Below, piece by piece: positions 48,901 through 63,865 of a DNA stretch of 64,000 bases. Source of the DNA: Rhabditoides inermis (lineage: Eukaryota > Nematoda > Chromadorea > Rhabditida > Rhabditidae); contig CAWZYM010000089.1 of the NCBI GenBank assembly GCA_963966185.1, positions 578,501 through 642,500 of the forward strand, read 5' to 3'. Numbering within the stretch: position 1 is the stretch's first letter; the number at the start of each line of letters is the position of its first letter. The notes below the pieces were generated by a model. The model was not told where the DNA came from. It searched no databases and saw only the letters and a list, made by a program, of their open reading frames with translations. The position numbers and the translations under genes are program-made.

Positions 48901-50368
48901 GAACACCGGTCCCTCGTGTCTCTCTTCTGCGTCGAACTTCTTCCACTGCTCGAAGCCCTCGGTGCTGGAGCTGACGTATGTCGTCCTGCCGTGCGCCAAC
49001 TGGTCGTTCTTAGCTCGCGCGACACGTATTGAGAGAGTACCTAGAAAGTAATGGGGTGAGCAAGTGGCTATGGCAGCCAATGTTGTACCTGACGCAGTGT
49101 AGTCCAGGTGCTCCCAGTCCAAGTTGACGGTTTCGGAGACTCGAAGCAGCCCGTGGAACGAGAGCCACGCCAGAGCAGCTGCTCTCCTGTCTCTCCTTGA
49201 CGTATCCAGCGAGAGTACCCGATTCAGTTCGCTCATGATAAAGGGCTTGTAGTGAATGACGCTCCTTCCTCTAGCTGCTGCTGCGATGGCGGCGCCCGCT
49301 ATCACTCCAAACCGTCCGACAAGGGGCGATAGACCGGCGACATCGCTATAAGGTAGGGGGGGGGGGGGTGTTAGAGCAGAAAAACAAGCTGTGAACCGAA
49401 CCTGGCGGCTGCCGCGACAACTCGTAGCGACGACGCTGACGCTCCTTGTTTCCACTTGACAAGGAGGAAGGCGACCAGGGTCTCAGCGGCGTCGGGCGGG
49501 AGGTCCTTTTTGGCGGCAAACGCTCGCAGCTGCTTGATGGCGCTGGCGTAGGCACGTCTGGTCGACGGGGCGACTCGGGCAGCGATAGCTGCGCGTGCAA
49601 GGTGTTCGGACTCCTCTCCTGCTGCTACGCCAATGGCGGCGACAGCTCCGGCCAGGGGCTCTGTAAGACATGGGGTTGGGTGGGCAGGGAAAACAAAGAG
49701 AACCGTAGAATGGTGTATTTTCTCGCGGTGCGTGTTGTGGTATAGTGGGCTGCCACGCAGCGAGTAGGCTCCGCCCACTTAGCGCCTCCCTCGTCTCGCT
49801 ACGCAAACGAAATTGAATAAGTGGCGAAGAACTGAAGCTCCTCCCCCTCAAGCCACGCCCCTTCGTTTCAGGTGTGCATCAACCGGCACAAGCAGCAGAA
49901 CGAGCAGATGGAGCAGCGGCTGCGCGAGATCGAAGCTATTGTCGACGGACTCGACGATGTGAGTGGGCGGGGCTTGTGGAGGCGGAGCGTAGCGTGAATT
50001 TTAAATTTTCAGCTAGTGTCCACTGGACGCAACTTTATCCGCTACGATATGGTGTGGATGGGCGGGAACGGGACACCTGAGAGCCGCCGGCAGAGGTATC
50101 GATTGATTTTATCGATCGATTATTGATTATGGGATCCAGATGCATCTTCACGATGAGCGATCAGCTGGTGGTGACGTCGGTGCGCCGGAAGAACGCGGGC
50201 GTCGGCAAGTACAAGAGCAGGTGGGCGGAGCCTACTCGGAGTGGGCGGAGTCTCAGTGTGTGTTTAGCGTGCAATCGTCGGACTTTCTCGACAGCAACCG
50301 CTTCCGGCTGCTCATAAAGATCTCCCTGGATGATTTGGATATATCCAAGGGTGAGAATTCTGAGAATC

Positions 50369-50418
<50 letters not shown>

Positions 50419-51462
50419 CTCGTTTCAGACACTCTCGCTCAACTCCAGGCTGCTGAACTTCACATCGAGCAGATTCGAGAGGACGGAAAGGTGAGTCGTA
50501 CTTTTAGGCATTCTACTTGAGGGAGAGCAGGATGCAGGAAACCCATAATTGCAATAACCTCTCTACTCTAACGCAGGCAACTGTTGCTCAGAGTCCTGTG
50601 CACATTTCACAAAATTGTGTCGATGAACATATCATTGAAAATAATTCCTCTCCCACGCAAAATAGAAACTCTGCAGAAATATGGAAAAATCGTACGAAAT
50701 GAAGTTTTTTTTAATCGCTGTAACTCCGAGGGGACATCTGTTCCTTTTCAGGTGATGAAGAAGATGCTGGAGCTGGCGCAGCTGCTGCGCGGCGAGGAGC
50801 GACAGGTGGGGCCGGTTTACCTTGTTTACTTGTTTGTTTACTTGTTTACATAGTAAACAAGACGAGTTTAAGGAAAGAGTAAGTAGTTCATGATGAGATC
50901 ACACCTGCCGCTTTTATACGGCAAAATAGAGAATCAGCACATGTTTACCTATCACACATGTTTACATGTTTACATGTGTACCTTGTTTACCTGTTTACTT
51001 GTTCGTTTACTCATTTCCCTCTTGCAGCGCCTGGTTGACTGTCTCTCCGACATGGAGACTGCCAACGCGCAGGCCGCCCGCCAGCTCAGCGATCAGCTGT
51101 CGTCCGATCCCGACCTTACCACCGTACACCTCAACATCACCACCGCGTGAGTAGGCGGAGCCTAGGGGTGCGGGGTTTACTGGACTATAGTGGGGGAAGC
51201 ATACTGGGCTTTAGAGAGCTTTGCTTATTAATGGACTTATTGGGCTACTGTTGTGGGCGGGTCTACAGGGCGGGCCTAGTGGGGGGGGGGGGGGGGGGTT
51301 AGGCGAGGCATACTGGACTATACTGGGCGGGGCCACAGTAGGCGGAGCTTACAGCATTTCGTTGCAGGAACGGCGTGGAGGAGGTGCCTCTAGTGTTCGG
51401 CAGCGCGGAGAAGCGCGCGGTGTGGGAGGGCGCGTTCAAGGAGGCAAAGACGGCGCTGCGTG

Positions 51463-51496
<34 letters not shown>

Positions 51497-51642
51497 CTCT
51501 CTCTCTCTCTCCTAATTTCTCTTCCTCTCTGACAGGTTTAGTTCAAGATTTCCATTTCAGAGAACCAGCACCTGACTGCTGCCACGTACCAGCTGCGCTC
51601 GGTGATCGCGCATCAGACCCGGCCGGGACTGCACGTGAGTGG

Positions 51643-51682
<40 letters not shown>

Positions 51683-53265
51683 CTCTCTCTCCCCTTTCTC
51701 CCCCTCACTCCCTATCTCTCTCTCCTCTCTATCCCTCTCTTTACCTCTTTCTCTCTCTTCACGGATCGCCGTCAACCGATCGTTATAACATTTCTTTGTA
51801 TACTGACACAATACGTAGTATGTGACAATCGTACTATAGCTGACTATTGTTCTCAGTTCTGTGCCGCTACGGTCGTTCCCGGGAAGCGCGTCGACTCGTC
51901 GCCCGCCCTGTGGCTATGCACCAGCGACAGGTTCTCCGGGCAGGTGAGATATCGATCTATGGAGTTGTGAAACTGATGCGAAAACCACCACTACGCTAAG
52001 GAAGACTACTAAACATGTTTTCTTCCAGGTGGCGAGCAGATTGTGTTCTATTGTTGAGTAACGGTGTAATGTGGGAAATGAGTCTTTCCTTTGAGGTCGC
52101 CGTGGTGTCCCTGGACGGGGAGCCATCGGTGGAGAGCTGCGCGGGCATCGGCAATGCCGCCGTCGTCGCTCTGTGCACTGTGCCGCCGCCGCACGGGTAC
52201 GAGAGTTTGAAAAGACACACTGAAAAAAAGGCGCGCATGAACACGGCAGCATGCGCGATAGCACTCCACACCCATCCACCCATAGTCTTTATACGCTTGA
52301 TTGTGCACTCTACTGTATCATCTACTGTATACGCCCCTCAGTCTAACACTCTTTATTTTGATAGAATGTGGTAGAAACATATCGGAATAGTCAAATCAAA
52401 TCAAATTGAGAATAGTTTAGTGGGTTTTTTTTTTGCAGAAGTCGCCGGAAGAAGCGGCGACTGCGCCACGAGCCGTCGATGGACACGAGCATGTGCGAGG
52501 AGTCGGTGCTGAACATGCACAGGTACGGGTCTCTCTCTCTCTCTCCATCTCTCTTTCTCATTCTCTGCTTTCACTCTCTCGCCAACTTCCATCTTTTTCT
52601 CATATTGAAACGATGAATGCATACAGCATACAGCACCCCTGGTCTGGATGACGTAATTTTTCGATGACGTCATATCCTTTCCAGCTCGTCCTCTTCCGGC
52701 GCCTCCTCCTCGTCCGAATCGGATCACGTCGGCCAGACCACTGTCTGGATCGGCAACGACGACGGAGAGTGAGTGACACGGGAGAGAGAGATAGAGAGAG
52801 GAGGGGAAGAGAGAGAGAGAGTGAGTGGAGAGAGAGAGAGGGAGAGTGAGTGATATAGTATAGGAGATGAGAGAGAGGGGGAGAGAGAGAGAGAGTTCCG
52901 TTGCAGGGTGTTCGTGCTGAACTCCTCGGACCGTGTGCGCACCCGTCCCCGCGAGCGCGTCGCCCGCCTTCCCCTCCCCGTCACAGCAATTGCCACGGTG
53001 GGTTTCACCGTAATCTTTGACTCTACTGGATTCAATTGGACACAAAGCTTTAATATCTCTCGCTTCCACTAATATAGAGTTCGGTTTTTTCGCGTTCATT
53101 TTTGTCCAAATGTGATCGAAATCGGTGCGGAAACGGTGTACGATTCGTATGATGTGCATGAATGGTCTCTTACCGTACCACCCCTAGGTGGCCGGTCGTG
53201 TGTACGTGGCGGTGGCGAATCAGTCGGCGGCGAGGCTGCTCTGCTTCCAGCCGAATAGTGGTGGG

Positions 53266-53312
<47 letters not shown>

Positions 53313-55027
53313 GTTTTGCAGACGGTTCGTGGCCGCTCGACTCGCCGCAGCCGGTGAAGGTGTCCCTGGACGCGCCCATCCATGCCATGTGTCCGATCGG
53401 CAGGAAAATCTGCCTGGCAACTGGGAATAAGCTGACCGTGCTGAACAGTGCCGGCGAGGTGGAGGTGTGTTGTGATGATTACTCTTTTTGTTTACATCAC
53501 TACTAGCGAGACTGCAGAATCATATACATATACATAATCATCTCCAAGTGATAAGTGATATACATTTTTCCAACCTAGTACGCGTGTGAGATCCAATAAT
53601 GGAACACGGAAAGTAACAGTAGTAATTGAATGAGATAAAAAACGAAAACCTGTTCAGCACTCCTCCGAGGTGTCTCCACCCTCCGAGCCGCTCCGTCTTC
53701 TGACCCCAGCGGGGGCTGTCCTCTTCGCGGCTGCCCATAAGAGCACGGCCGTCGTGGCAGTTGATGCATTCACGCTGCAGGTGTTGAACAGGTATGACAC
53801 TGTTGTACAAACAAGTTTGACGCAATTTCTAGCGCTCATAATGCAGATTTTGTGCATGAAGTTGTCGGCTGGCGTGAAGTGAGGGTCCGTGTGTTTGACC
53901 CCTATTCCACGCCTAACTTGCCCTTCCGGTCAATGCGCCTATGGCAAGTTAGGTTTCCCGCGGTAGCGTATACGATATTTATGTCCCGCTCTTTCGAGGG
54001 GATTCCAAAAAATGAGAAATACTCATAATTGCTCCTCTACACGGAATTCTTTAGTAAAAGGCGAAAGAATTTCACGGTCAAATGTAGGGGAACCAGAGAT
54101 ACATTCAGCAACGCAGCGCCTTTTAAACCGCCTGGCCGCGGCAAACTCGCGCCGGGTTGACGGCGCGGTCTGCGCGCGTCCTAATCTCACACCCCGCCCA
54201 TTGCAGGTTCTCGGTCGCGCCCGCCGTACAACAACAGCTAGCGGGTGAGTGGAAAAGAGTGGAATAGGAAAACATGATGTTACAAAAAATCAATCAATCA
54301 ATACAGGCAAGGAGGACATGATCCGCGAGCACAAGCTGGGCTGTCTGCGGCTGACGTCTCTTGTGGTTGCGAGGGCGACTCTTTGGATGGCGACCAGTGC
54401 GGGAGTGGTCATTCACACCCCGATTGCTCTGGCCAAGACACAGCCCCAGCCGCCGCTCAGTGGTAGGGTTCATGAGTTCACAGTCTACAGTAGTCTCGAT
54501 CTCTCTCGAGCACACGATCGCACAAATGAGCGAATTAGTTGAGTAGATGCTGCGGGTGCACTAGATGGAATCGCGTGGAATATGATTATGATGTCGAGCA
54601 TTCTGACCGATCTCCTTCTTTCCAGTGGTGGAGGTGGGTCACTGCGGTCCGTGCCGGCTGGTCCTGCCAGTCTATGTCGCCGCCCCGAAGAAGACCAAGA
54701 AGATGAGCATGAGCGTGCCCGCGCAGCACACCGGACAGGTAGGAGGGGAGGTGATCGATATCAATCGATACCAAACATTGGATGTTCAAGTCAGTGTCCA
54801 ATTCCGAACTGTGCGCATTGTATTGTAGATCCATTGTTTTGTTTTGATATCTTTAGATTTCAAATGATCCAATGATTGGCACAACGAATCGTATTTGTGA
54901 TCGATTTTTTTACTCTCTCCAGATGCTGGTTGTGTCGTGTGGCGAGGGCGTGGACGATTCGAGGGGCGACGACGACCCGGCCACCGACGCCGTCAACCAC
55001 ATCATCTTCTGGAAGAACTCCGGATAG
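43836..55027 (+). CDS. Rho guanine-nucleotide exchange factor, ARHGEF10/ARHGEF17 type
   Basis: Forty-one exons can be joined in frame, starting at 43836, 44059, 44385, 44655, 44800, 44938, 45048, 45345, 45608, 45805, 45944, 46339, 46551, 47231, 47378, 47516, 47660, 47931, 48091, 48227, 49872, 50012, 50140, 50269, 50429, 50752, 51029, 51368, 51561, 51857, 52098, 52440, 52685, 52907, 53188, 53323, 53659, 54208, 54307, 54627 and 54922. The N-terminal half is Ser/Arg-rich and disordered. The DH domain runs over exons 47378-48328 and 49872 on ([50 protein letters not shown]). A PH-like region follows (50012-50450). A C-terminal beta-propeller-like part follows ([34 protein letters not shown]). This order matches ARHGEF10/17 RhoA activators. 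The start follows TTCAG directly. Exon 31 uses a weaker TTTGAG acceptor. Confidence 0.85.
45507..45569 (+). repeat. (CA)n microsatellite
   Basis: About 60 bases of CA dinucleotide in a RhoGEF intron. Confidence 0.95.
46624..47221 (+). repeat. (GGGAGA)n microsatellite, about 600 bp
   Basis: Close to one hundred GGGAGA units, starting right at the donor GTGAGAGA of the RhoGEF intron and ending ten bases before the acceptor TTCCAG at 47230. Only one irregularity is visible, a GGAGA unit near 46942. Long Gly-Glu, Arg-Glu, Leu-Pro and Ser-Leu frames cross it in all readings and are artefacts. Confidence 0.97.
48329..49871. other. RhoGEF intron hosting the recombinase gene
   Basis: 1.54 kb, far longer than the neighbouring introns (often 40-150 bases). 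Interrupts the DH domain coding region between HVHHLA and [10 protein letters not shown]. Outside the recombinase exons it holds TGGGCGGAGC-type decamers near both ends. Terminal repeats or target duplications of an insertion are not visible by eye. Confidence 0.7.
48664..49660 (-). CDS. Tyrosine recombinase (phage-integrase fold), spliced, nested antisense in a RhoGEF intron
   Basis: Three exons on the minus strand: 49402-49660 (opened by TCTTACAG; a further 5' exon is likely), 49089-49345, 48664-49040. The first encodes a core-binding SAM-like domain ([31 protein letters not shown]). The catalytic domain carries all expected residues: Arg-I in [17 protein letters not shown], Lys in the beta hairpin VARAKNDQ, His and Arg of box II in [10 protein letters not shown], Trp-III in [14 protein letters not shown] and the nucleophile Tyr nine residues after that Trp. 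Such enzymes cut and rejoin DNA through a 3'-phosphotyrosine. They occur in DIRS-like retroelements, Cryptons and phages. No reverse transcriptase or flanking repeats are visible, so it could be a Crypton-like element, a remnant, or a co-opted gene. The start codon is not located. Confidence 0.82.
53912..53953. repeat. Hairpin with 11-bp perfect stem in a RhoGEF intron
   Basis: CCTAACTTGCC at 53912-53922 and GGCAAGTTAGG at 53943-53953 around a 20-base loop. It lies in a GC-rich part of the intron 53797-54207. Confidence 0.7.
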
Positions 55028-58303
<3,276 letters not shown>

Positions 58304-60491
58304 GGCGAGCGTCTTCATCTCGGGTCAATCAACAAGTGTAATAATCAACTCTCCAGTCTTGCTACTTTAATGAACATATTCCTCCCTCACAAATTCATTC
58401 CCAAAATCATACCGAGCACCGAGTCTTATGTGCACGTCGCTGTGCGAGGTATTCTCAAGATCTTTTATTTGTTTCAGTGTTTCAAAAGAAATTTTCGATA
58501 AATAATTTATTCGTGGATTTTGGTTTGGCCTTTTCTGTGAATTGGTTCTCAACGCCATTTCATGTCTAGTATGGTCGTTTTGTTGATTCATGGGATTTCA
58601 CAATATGCAGATGTGCGGTTGATTGAGATTGGCTTTTTTGGCAGCGTGGTGGTGAGTCATCGAATAGCTAGCATGAACTAACATGAGTAGGCCGTGGGCG
58701 GTTGTGAAATGCAGTGAGTATGAGTCAATGAAATGGATAGAAGCTCGACGGTTTCAACAGTCTTTGTTTTAAATAAGTGGTGATTGAGAATGGCTGCGAA
58801 AGAGGGAAGAAGAAGATTGGCTGAATAGGATAGCAGGGTGTTGTTTATGTTTATCGGTCGTGGCGAGTGGTCTTTGCCCCGAGGGCACAAGAAAGAGAAG
58901 GAAAGAGCGGGCTGATAGTGCCATGAATGACAAGGGAGAGTAGTCAGGACACGAGTGTGTGTTTGTAGACAGATAGAGAGTGTAGTGAGCGGCGGCAGCG
59001 CAAGAGAGAAGTAGTTGTCATCGATTGATTGGCTAGAGTGAGCGAGCGACATTCCGGCTCACAATTGCTCTTCCCGCCGTTTGTTGCGTGTGTTTTGTTT
59101 GTTGCGTGTTAAATTTTTATGTACGTGCTTTTATGGAAAGGGATGCCATGTGTGCTTGAATGATTGGGTATAATTGTTACAAGGATGTCTGGATGTGGAT
59201 TAGTGAATTAGCACTTGTTATGATTAGAGGGCGCGTCTCATGCAATCGTGTAATTGCAGAAGGGTGGGTAATCGAGGGAAGGGGATACATTAGCATATTG
59301 TGTGACCATGTTGCACTTGTCTCCCCTGTGTACATCTGTCACCAGCGTCTTGTGTTTTGGAAATGAGTTTTTTAAACGTGAGAAGCGTGCCGGGCGCTTT
59401 TTTCTTGTCTTGTTTATTGAAATTTTGTGTTGCGAAACCGACGAAAGGAAGAGACGTTTACGGGGAATGGCAGAAGGGGATAATCACTGAACGGTGATAG
59501 GAGAGGAGTTGTTTGTTCGGTGATGGTATCAGTGCAGTGTGTTGATTTTCCATTCAAAAACGCGTGTGTCTCATCTTTGAATACATTGATTGATAAATGT
59601 GGATTGATTGCGATCAGCTATTTTGAACGTGCGTCGTAGATGTGTTGCCAGGATAGTGAATGGCGCAATGTGCAGTCTCTCTCTATATCGTCCAAGACAT
59701 TTGCGGAATGCAGAGTGCGCACTGTCGCCTATATCCGGTGACCCCTATCTCGCCCCATTATCGCCCATATCTCATATCTAATTTGCATATTTTGAGAGAT
59801 ATGTGTGTAGGTTGTGCTGGCTACGCGCCAACAAGGAACTTGGGTACACGCCCGGAAACGGGCGAGGGTCTCTGGGATTAGCTACTTGTCGGGTGTACCC
59901 TCTGCAAATTGAGACGCGAGGCTGGGCTGAAAGTTGTATTAGAAAAGAAGAGGGGAAGCGAAAGAGAGGAGAGTGAAGGCCCGCAGCGAGTGGAAGATTG
60001 GCTAGCCCGCACTGAGTGTGAGTGTGGTTGTGGGAGGGAGAACGAGTAGTGGTGTGAATGTGAAAAGCGAGTTTGGCCCGCCACGAAGGAGGATGGTGGA
60101 ATCAATGGGTCCGCTTGCCGGCGTGACCTTGATTTTGATCCCCGCAGAGGTGTGAGTGTCGTGTGTGGACTCTCCTCCACGTGAATTTATGGGTTTTTAC
60201 GATCGCGTTCCTTTGGCGCTTGAAAAGGGTAATTTTGTGGGAGAAGAGGGACATGCATGAGCGATTTTGTCGCGGGGATTGTGGCACGTGACGCCGTGTT
60301 GATTAGCTCTAGGATTGAGTTACTCCGCGTTTTGTGAGTAAAAAGGACTAGATTGTTAGTAATTAGTATTTTTGAATGCGAGTTTATTGTTAGGATTGTA
60401 AAAGCTGATGTCGGAGTTGACGAAGAAGACGCGCGTCGTGTGATTCCGATTTCCGATTAAACATTTGATATGATTTGATTGTAGTAGCGGT
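58304..60491. other. Intergenic region between actin and PEX19
   Basis: 2.2 kb of AT/GT-rich DNA with no exon series or family motif on either strand. It should hold the actin 3' UTR and the PEX19 promoter. Fewer microsatellites than elsewhere in the window. Confidence 0.5.
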
Positions 60492-61316
60492 ATGTCGGAG
60501 GAGCAGAAGCAGGAGCACCCGCCTGTGGAAGACGCGGACGCGCTGGCCGGTCTGCTCGACCAGGCGCTCGGCGAGTTCAAGTGAGTCGCTCGATGTTGCG
60601 TGTTGTGTTGTGTGTTTCTATTATACCGAGCGATGGATGTAAAAGCATTTAGAGAAGTTCCACCAAATACAATTTGAGTTGATTGGAATGGCTAATGTGT
60701 CAGACTTCTCCTCCATGACGTGGCTAGAGAAAGATTTTTGTCAATGCTTGACAAGTATTTGATTGTGAAAGTGTATACTTTTCAGGCCTTCGTCGGCCTC
60801 TGCGCCCGTTCGCTGCACTGACGACGACCTGGACGAGATGATGGAGCAGCACGACCGCGCGGCTGCGCAGAGGGCCGCCAAGGAGTTCCAGGCGATGCTC
60901 GCCCAGATGGTGCAGGTGCAGGAGGTGAGTGGGAGTGGGTGGAAGACTAGTTTGAGAATAAGATGGGAGAGGAGAAGACGAGTGTGTTTGTGTGGTCAGC
61001 TATAGAGGAGGGGGAGGTGGAGGAACATTATAAGCCGTTTTAAAAACTTTTGTTTGATTGCGTTATCGTTGAGGAGGCTCTGTCCAAGCAAACGGAGGGC
61101 AAGCCCGAGGACGACGGACTCGACGAGGAGGGCCGCGCCATGATGGCGGTGAGTGGTTATCGATTGATTATCGATTATTGATTTATTTGTGATTATCGAT
61201 TGATTCCTAGGCGATGCGCCAGCTGATGGAGTGCAGCGGACAGGTGGCCGAGGCGGGTAGCGCCGACGAGTTTATGAGGGTGAGGAAGGGAGGTAGAGAG
61301 AGAGGTAGAGAGAAAG

Positions 61317-61355
<39 letters not shown>

Positions 61356-62432
61356 TGGAGAGGGGAAGAGAGACTCGTTGCAGGGCCTGGACCAGCTGCG
61401 CTCTCCCGACTCGCCCATGGAGCCGTTCATGGCGATGATCATGCAGGTGACTTGATATCTTTTAAATTATACTTTTCAAACGTATTTTTTACAATCAATT
61501 TAAACCCATAAATTCACGTGGAGCGAGTCCACACACGAAACTCACACTGCGACTGTGGGGATCAAAATCAATGTGTGTCTTCTAGACGCTGGCTTCCAAG
61601 GAGGTGATGTACGAGCCGCTGAAGCAGATCATGGATGGCTACCCTGCGTACCTGGAGAGGGAGGGCGACAAGCTGCCGGCAGAGGAGCTGGAGAGGTACA
61701 AGAAGCAGCAGGAGGTGGTTTGGGGGAAGGGGTTTTGGGTGGTGATCTGATAGCGGGAGCGGGGATCTGATAGCGTACACAATCCTACAGTGGGCTAGAG
61801 AGGTACAAGTACAACAAGCAACATGAGGTGGAGTGTGAAGGTTTTTGTTTTTTTGGTTCATTTCCGGCCTGTGTATGGATTGGAGAGATTTGGACGAGGT
61901 TGGTTGTACTGAATGGATAGAGGATAGAGCCTAGTAGTACAGCGAAACGGAAACGTATGTGTTGAATTTGAAGTTTTTGTTCAGGTGATCGGCAAGATCT
62001 GCGCCGAGTTCGAGTCGCAGCCGGACGCGCCGCCGCCGACGGAGGCGGAGATGGACCAGGCGGCGCCCCCTCCCGACATGAAACAGTTCGAGGTGAGGGG
62101 AGAGGGGGGGGAGGGAGAGAGAGATGATAAGATGTTATGCCTATGCCTGCTCCCGATACTGGATATGTCATAGTGAAGCAGAATAAGATGCACGAGATAG
62201 GACTTGTTCTGATATCTCTCTCAATCTTTCAGACCCTCGGAAAGCTTCTCGTGGAGCTGCAGTCGTACGGCTACCCGCCGCAGGAGCTGGCCGGCAACCT
62301 GCCCGACGGATGGTCCTTTGATCAGGTGACCGTTATTGATGTATCGATTGATTACGTTTGTTCTTTCAGGCGAGCGGTCTGCCGCGTGTCGACAACGTGG
62401 AGAGCGCGGCCGAGGCGTGCACGATTATGTGA
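60492..62432 (+). CDS. PEX19: Peroxisomal biogenesis factor 19
   Basis: Nine exons: 60492-60580, 60785-60924, 61074-61148, 61211-61279, 61384-61446, 61586-61714, 61985-62092, 62233-62325, 62370-62432. The protein is about 275 residues, the usual PEX19 size. An acidic N-terminus (DALAGLLDQALGEFK) matches the PEX3-binding region. Helical middle segments (MMEQHDRAAAQRAAKEFQAML, EVMYEPLKQIMDGYPAYLE) match the membrane-protein binding domain. The C-terminus is CTIM, a CaaX box for farnesylation, like the CLIM end of human PEX19. PEX19 is the cytosolic chaperone and import receptor for peroxisomal membrane proteins. The exon at 61074 uses an unusual TTGAG acceptor. Confidence 0.93.
61304..61350 (+). 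repeat. GA microsatellite in a PEX19 intron
   Basis: The 104-base intron 61280-61383 is almost all purine from its donor GTGAGG onward. Confidence 0.85.
61795..61835 (+). repeat. Partial duplicate of a PEX19 exon end and donor
   Basis: GCTAGAGAGGTACAAGTACA...ATGAGGTGGAG repeats the end of the upstream exon and its donor (CTGGAGAGGTACAAGAAGCA...AGGAGGTGG at 61689-61719), 106 bases downstream, with substitutions. GATCTGATAGCG in the space between is also doubled. Confidence 0.65.
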
Positions 62433-62868
62433 AGGTGGGTGTGTTTTGTGTTTTGTACGCGCTGCTGATGACGTCATTGTAGATTCGTGCCCTTCCTGAT
62501 ATTGTACTACGGAGAGCTGGTGTCTCTTTTCCCGATTCGTTTTCTGCGCCCAGATCCCGCTCATTTATTTCTTCATTTTTCTGAGCTTTTGCAAAGAGCA
62601 CCCGTTGTGATACAGTCGTAAATGACAAGCACATGCCCTTTAGTCGATCCAAGTAGTGGTTAGAGACATAGTGTACAGTAGAATTGTTCAGAGAGCTTTT
62701 GTTGTTTTGTTCGTTTTTTTGCCAATAGAATATTATATACGAGAGATTATAATAAATGATTTTTTTGAAGTGTGCGTTTTGATGTGGATGTGGTGTTGTG
62801 GAGAAAACGTTATGTCTCGATGAAATACCTGAAGTGGAGTTGTTTATTGACGTCATGTGTGTAGTTAG
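62433..62868. other. Short intergenic region between PEX19 and the ABITRAM-like gene
   Basis: 436 bases with an AATAAA at about 62749-62756 as a candidate polyadenylation signal. It ends GTTAG immediately before the next ATG. Same-strand spacing would allow an operon, but it is longer than typical for C. elegans operons. Confidence 0.5.
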
Positions 62869-63360
62869 ATGACATCATACTCGACGGTGGTCGACCGCAG
62901 TTTCAAGCGTTTCGCTTCGGAGTCTTCAAAAGAGCTGGTGTACCTGCATCATCCCAGCGGTGTGACCGTGTGCGCCCTGAATCAGGACGAGCTGGTGAGC
63001 GGGTACTGTAGCCTAATTAGTGTGATTACTGTAGCCTGTATTTGGAGTGCTCTGCAATTCTACGATTTAAGTGATACGCTGCTTATATACACACCACCGT
63101 TGACGTTATTCAAGTGATAGTGAAAGCAAATGATAGTGAAATCACACATCTTGAATAGAAATGTAGCTACACAAGTGTGATTCAAAACGTTTGAAAACCT
63201 TGATTTTTATAACAATTGTTGATGCAATTAGCATAGATATCATCACTCTATGGCGTTTCAGAAGCTCACCTCACCGGTTGTGGAGGTGGACTTCTCGAAT
63301 GCCAAGAGCAAGAAGGGCGTGCAGCGAGGCGACCAGACAGTCAGCGGCAAGGGCAAGAAG
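62869..63360 (+). CDS. ABITRAM/FAM206-like protein, 5' part only
   Basis: Two exons, 62869-62994 and 63262-63360, encode about 75 residues before the frame leaves through a donor at 63361 into a satellite-filled intron that runs towards the window end. The N-terminus STVVDRSFKRF...LVYLHHPSGVTVCAL resembles the VDRYF...HSNRICVI start of vertebrate ABITRAM (FAM206A, Simiate), and the next exon (VVEVDFS...KSKKGVQRGDQTVSGKGKK) resembles its KVSGKFKRG stretch. The vertebrate protein is reported to bind F-actin and affect transcription; function here is inference from weak similarity. The 3' exons lie outside the window. Confidence 0.6.
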
Positions 63361-63365
63361 GTGAG

Positions 63366-63865
63366 ATAGTTTGACCTGCATCGTTCCCTTAGAATTACGG
63401 TAGGAAAATAATTTGACCTGCAACGTGCTCTTAGAATTATGGTAGACGAATAATGTGACCTGCATCGTCCCCTTAGAATTACGGTAGAAGAATAATTTGA
63501 CCTGCATCGTCCCCATAGAATTACGGTAGGAGAATATTTTGATCTGCATCGTCCCCTTAGAATTACGCTAGGAGAATAATTTGACCTGCATCGTCCTCTT
63601 AGAATTACGGTAGGAGAATAATTTGACCTGCATCGTCCTCTTAGAATTACGGTAGAAGAATAATTTGACCTACATCGTCCCCTTAGAATTACGGTAGAAG
63701 AATAATTTGACCTGCATCGTCCCCATAGAATTACGGTAGGAGAATATTTTGATCTGCATCGTCCCCTTAGAATTACGCTAGGAGAATAATTTGACCTGCA
63801 TCGTCCTCTTAGAAGTACGGTAGAAGAATAATTTGACCTACATCGTCCCCTTAGAATTACGGTAA
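63366..63865 (+). repeat. 42-bp minisatellite, about 12 copies, with 5-unit higher-order structure
   Basis: Unit TTTGACCTGCATCGTCCCCT then TAGAATTACGGTAGGAGAATAA. Variant units recur every 210 bases: CCCCATAGAA occurs at 63511 and 63721, each followed by the same ATATTTTGATC and ACGCTAGGAG variants, so blocks of five units have been duplicated. It lies in the intron of the ABITRAM-like gene. Its 42-base period leaves a minus-strand frame open, which is not coding. Confidence 0.92.

Noticed and set aside
63271..63549. Minus-strand 92-codon frame with 14-residue repeats
   Set aside because: Follows from a 42-base repeat period divisible by three; overlaps an exon on the other strand.
63366..63865. 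Regularly spaced repeats that at first glance resemble a CRISPR array
   Set aside because: Units are directly tandem at 42 bases with no unique spacers, in a eukaryotic intron.
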